This document shows, piece by piece, positions 5,100-5,254 of a stretch of 5,254 nucleotides of DNA. The DNA is from Acholeplasmataceae bacterium (GTDB taxonomy: Bacteria > Bacillota_I > Bacilli_A > Acholeplasmatales > Acholeplasmataceae), in contig JALNWO010000118.1 in NCBI GenBank assembly GCA_023230825.1, positions 1 to 5,254 on the forward strand, read 5' to 3'. The translations under genes were made by a program, and so were the position numbers. A model generated the notes under the pieces. It searched no databases and was not told the DNA's origin. It worked only from the letters and a program-made list of their open reading frames with translations. Numbering within the stretch: the first letter of the stretch is position 1; every line of letters starts with the position of its first letter.

Positions 5100-5165
5100 A
5101 TGAAAAAACTAATTTTAATCTTGCTTTTAATGTCTCAGTCGTTTCTAATTTATCGTAGTGGCTAA
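5100..5165 (+). pseudogene. Signal-peptide-like 21-codon ORF ending in the second 29-bp repeat
   Basis: ATG (5100) to TAA (5165) reads MKKLILILLLM followed by SQSFLIYRSG. The first 11 residues look like the start of an exported protein. The rest is translated from copy 2 of the 29-bp repeat, and no mature protein follows. It may be the stub of a secreted-protein gene cut off by repeat insertion. Such a string can also arise by chance from AT-rich sequence. Confidence 0.2.
5133..5161 (+). repeat. 29-bp direct repeat, copy 2
   Basis: Perfect second copy of 5064-5092. It lies 8 nt before the REP-like unit at 5170-5196 and provides the last ten sense codons of the short ORF at 5100-5165. Confidence 0.88.
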
Positions 5166-5169
5166 GTTC

Positions 5170-5196
5170 AGGTGGTTGAGCCTGTCGAAACCACCT
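5170..5196 (+). repeat. REP-like palindromic unit, perfect 8-bp arms
   Basis: Left arm AGGTGGTT (5170-5177), loop GAGCCTGTCGA, right arm AACCACCT (5189-5196). It is the exact reverse complement of 4791-4817 and has the orientation of the left-array units. Confidence 0.88.
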
Positions 5197-5200
5197 GTTC

Positions 5201-5254
5201 TTTCCACACAACTACCATTCTTCCTCACTTACCTAACAGAATATTAATTCAAAC
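5201..5254 (+). repeat. 54-bp dispersed repeat, copy 2 (reaches the window edge)
   Basis: The copy begins TTTCCACACAACTACCATTC and ends ATTCAAAC at the last base of the window, with 46 of 54 matches to 4907-4960. It starts 4 nt after the closing arm of the REP-like unit at 5170-5196, the same spacing as copy 1. The repeat may continue beyond the window. Confidence 0.78.

Larger units (their letters stand above)
4584..5254. other. Gene-free, repeat-filled region
   Basis: No protein-coding gene is supported here. Positions 4584-4773 are plain AT-rich DNA that presumably includes the upstream region of the regulator; I see no convincing promoter match. From 4774 to the right edge nearly every base belongs to one of four repeat types listed separately: 27-bp REP-like units, 54-bp elements, a 7-bp tandem array and a 29-bp direct repeat. 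Confidence 0.7.

Noticed and set aside
4999..5211. A 70-codon minus-strand reading frame with two DKLETTE segments
   Set aside because: It is translated entirely from repeats: the two DKLETTE segments come from the 29-bp direct repeat, the TMDNGQ part from the heptamers, and the C/Q/P-rich start from the REP unit. No protein signature remains.

Overview
The window looks like accessory, repeat-rich DNA from a member of the Bacteroidota (Flavobacteriia, Cytophagia or Saprospiria type). Two separate reading frames end in type A C-terminal sorting domains of the type IX secretion system (T9SS), which is essentially confined to that phylum. There are no Shine-Dalgarno-rich starts, the non-coding DNA is AT-rich, and a large share of it is made of REP-like palindromes and heptamer tandem repeats.

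Layout. Positions 1-317 (+) hold the last ~105 codons of a secreted protein that starts outside the window, followed by a good intrinsic terminator (334-363). Positions 364-865 carry no convincing gene. They hold a REP-like array (422-569), a 37-codon ORF of doubtful status (701-814) and two hairpins. Positions 866-2659 (-) encode a complete 597-residue exported protein: signal peptide, right-handed parallel beta-helix built on GGG-[AVMFI] coils, a 'choice-of-anchor Q' type segment, and a T9SS sorting domain. Positions 2660-3164 are non-coding. They contain a candidate promoter for that gene and three degenerate 24-bp tandem repeats resembling the end of an IS21-type insertion sequence.

Positions 3165-4427 (-) encode a TPR / transmembrane / LuxR-like helix-turn-helix regulator. 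Its signal peptide lies directly upstream in the same frame (4458-4583) but is separated from it by one amber codon (4455-4457). The natural gene is therefore probably 3165-4583, now interrupted. Positions 4584-5254 hold no gene and are a mosaic of repeats: 27-bp REP palindromes in both orientations (two of them forming a 30-bp perfect inverted repeat), two copies of a 54-bp element, a 7-bp tandem array split by a hairpin, and a 29-bp perfect direct repeat.

How the genes relate. The two minus-strand genes are 505 bp apart with repeat debris between them, so there is no evidence for an operon or a shared pathway. I see no defence system, CRISPR array, tRNA, rRNA or intact transposase. The most informative points are the amber-interrupted regulator, the modular REP-like family shared by both ends of the window, and the IS21-end-like repeats.
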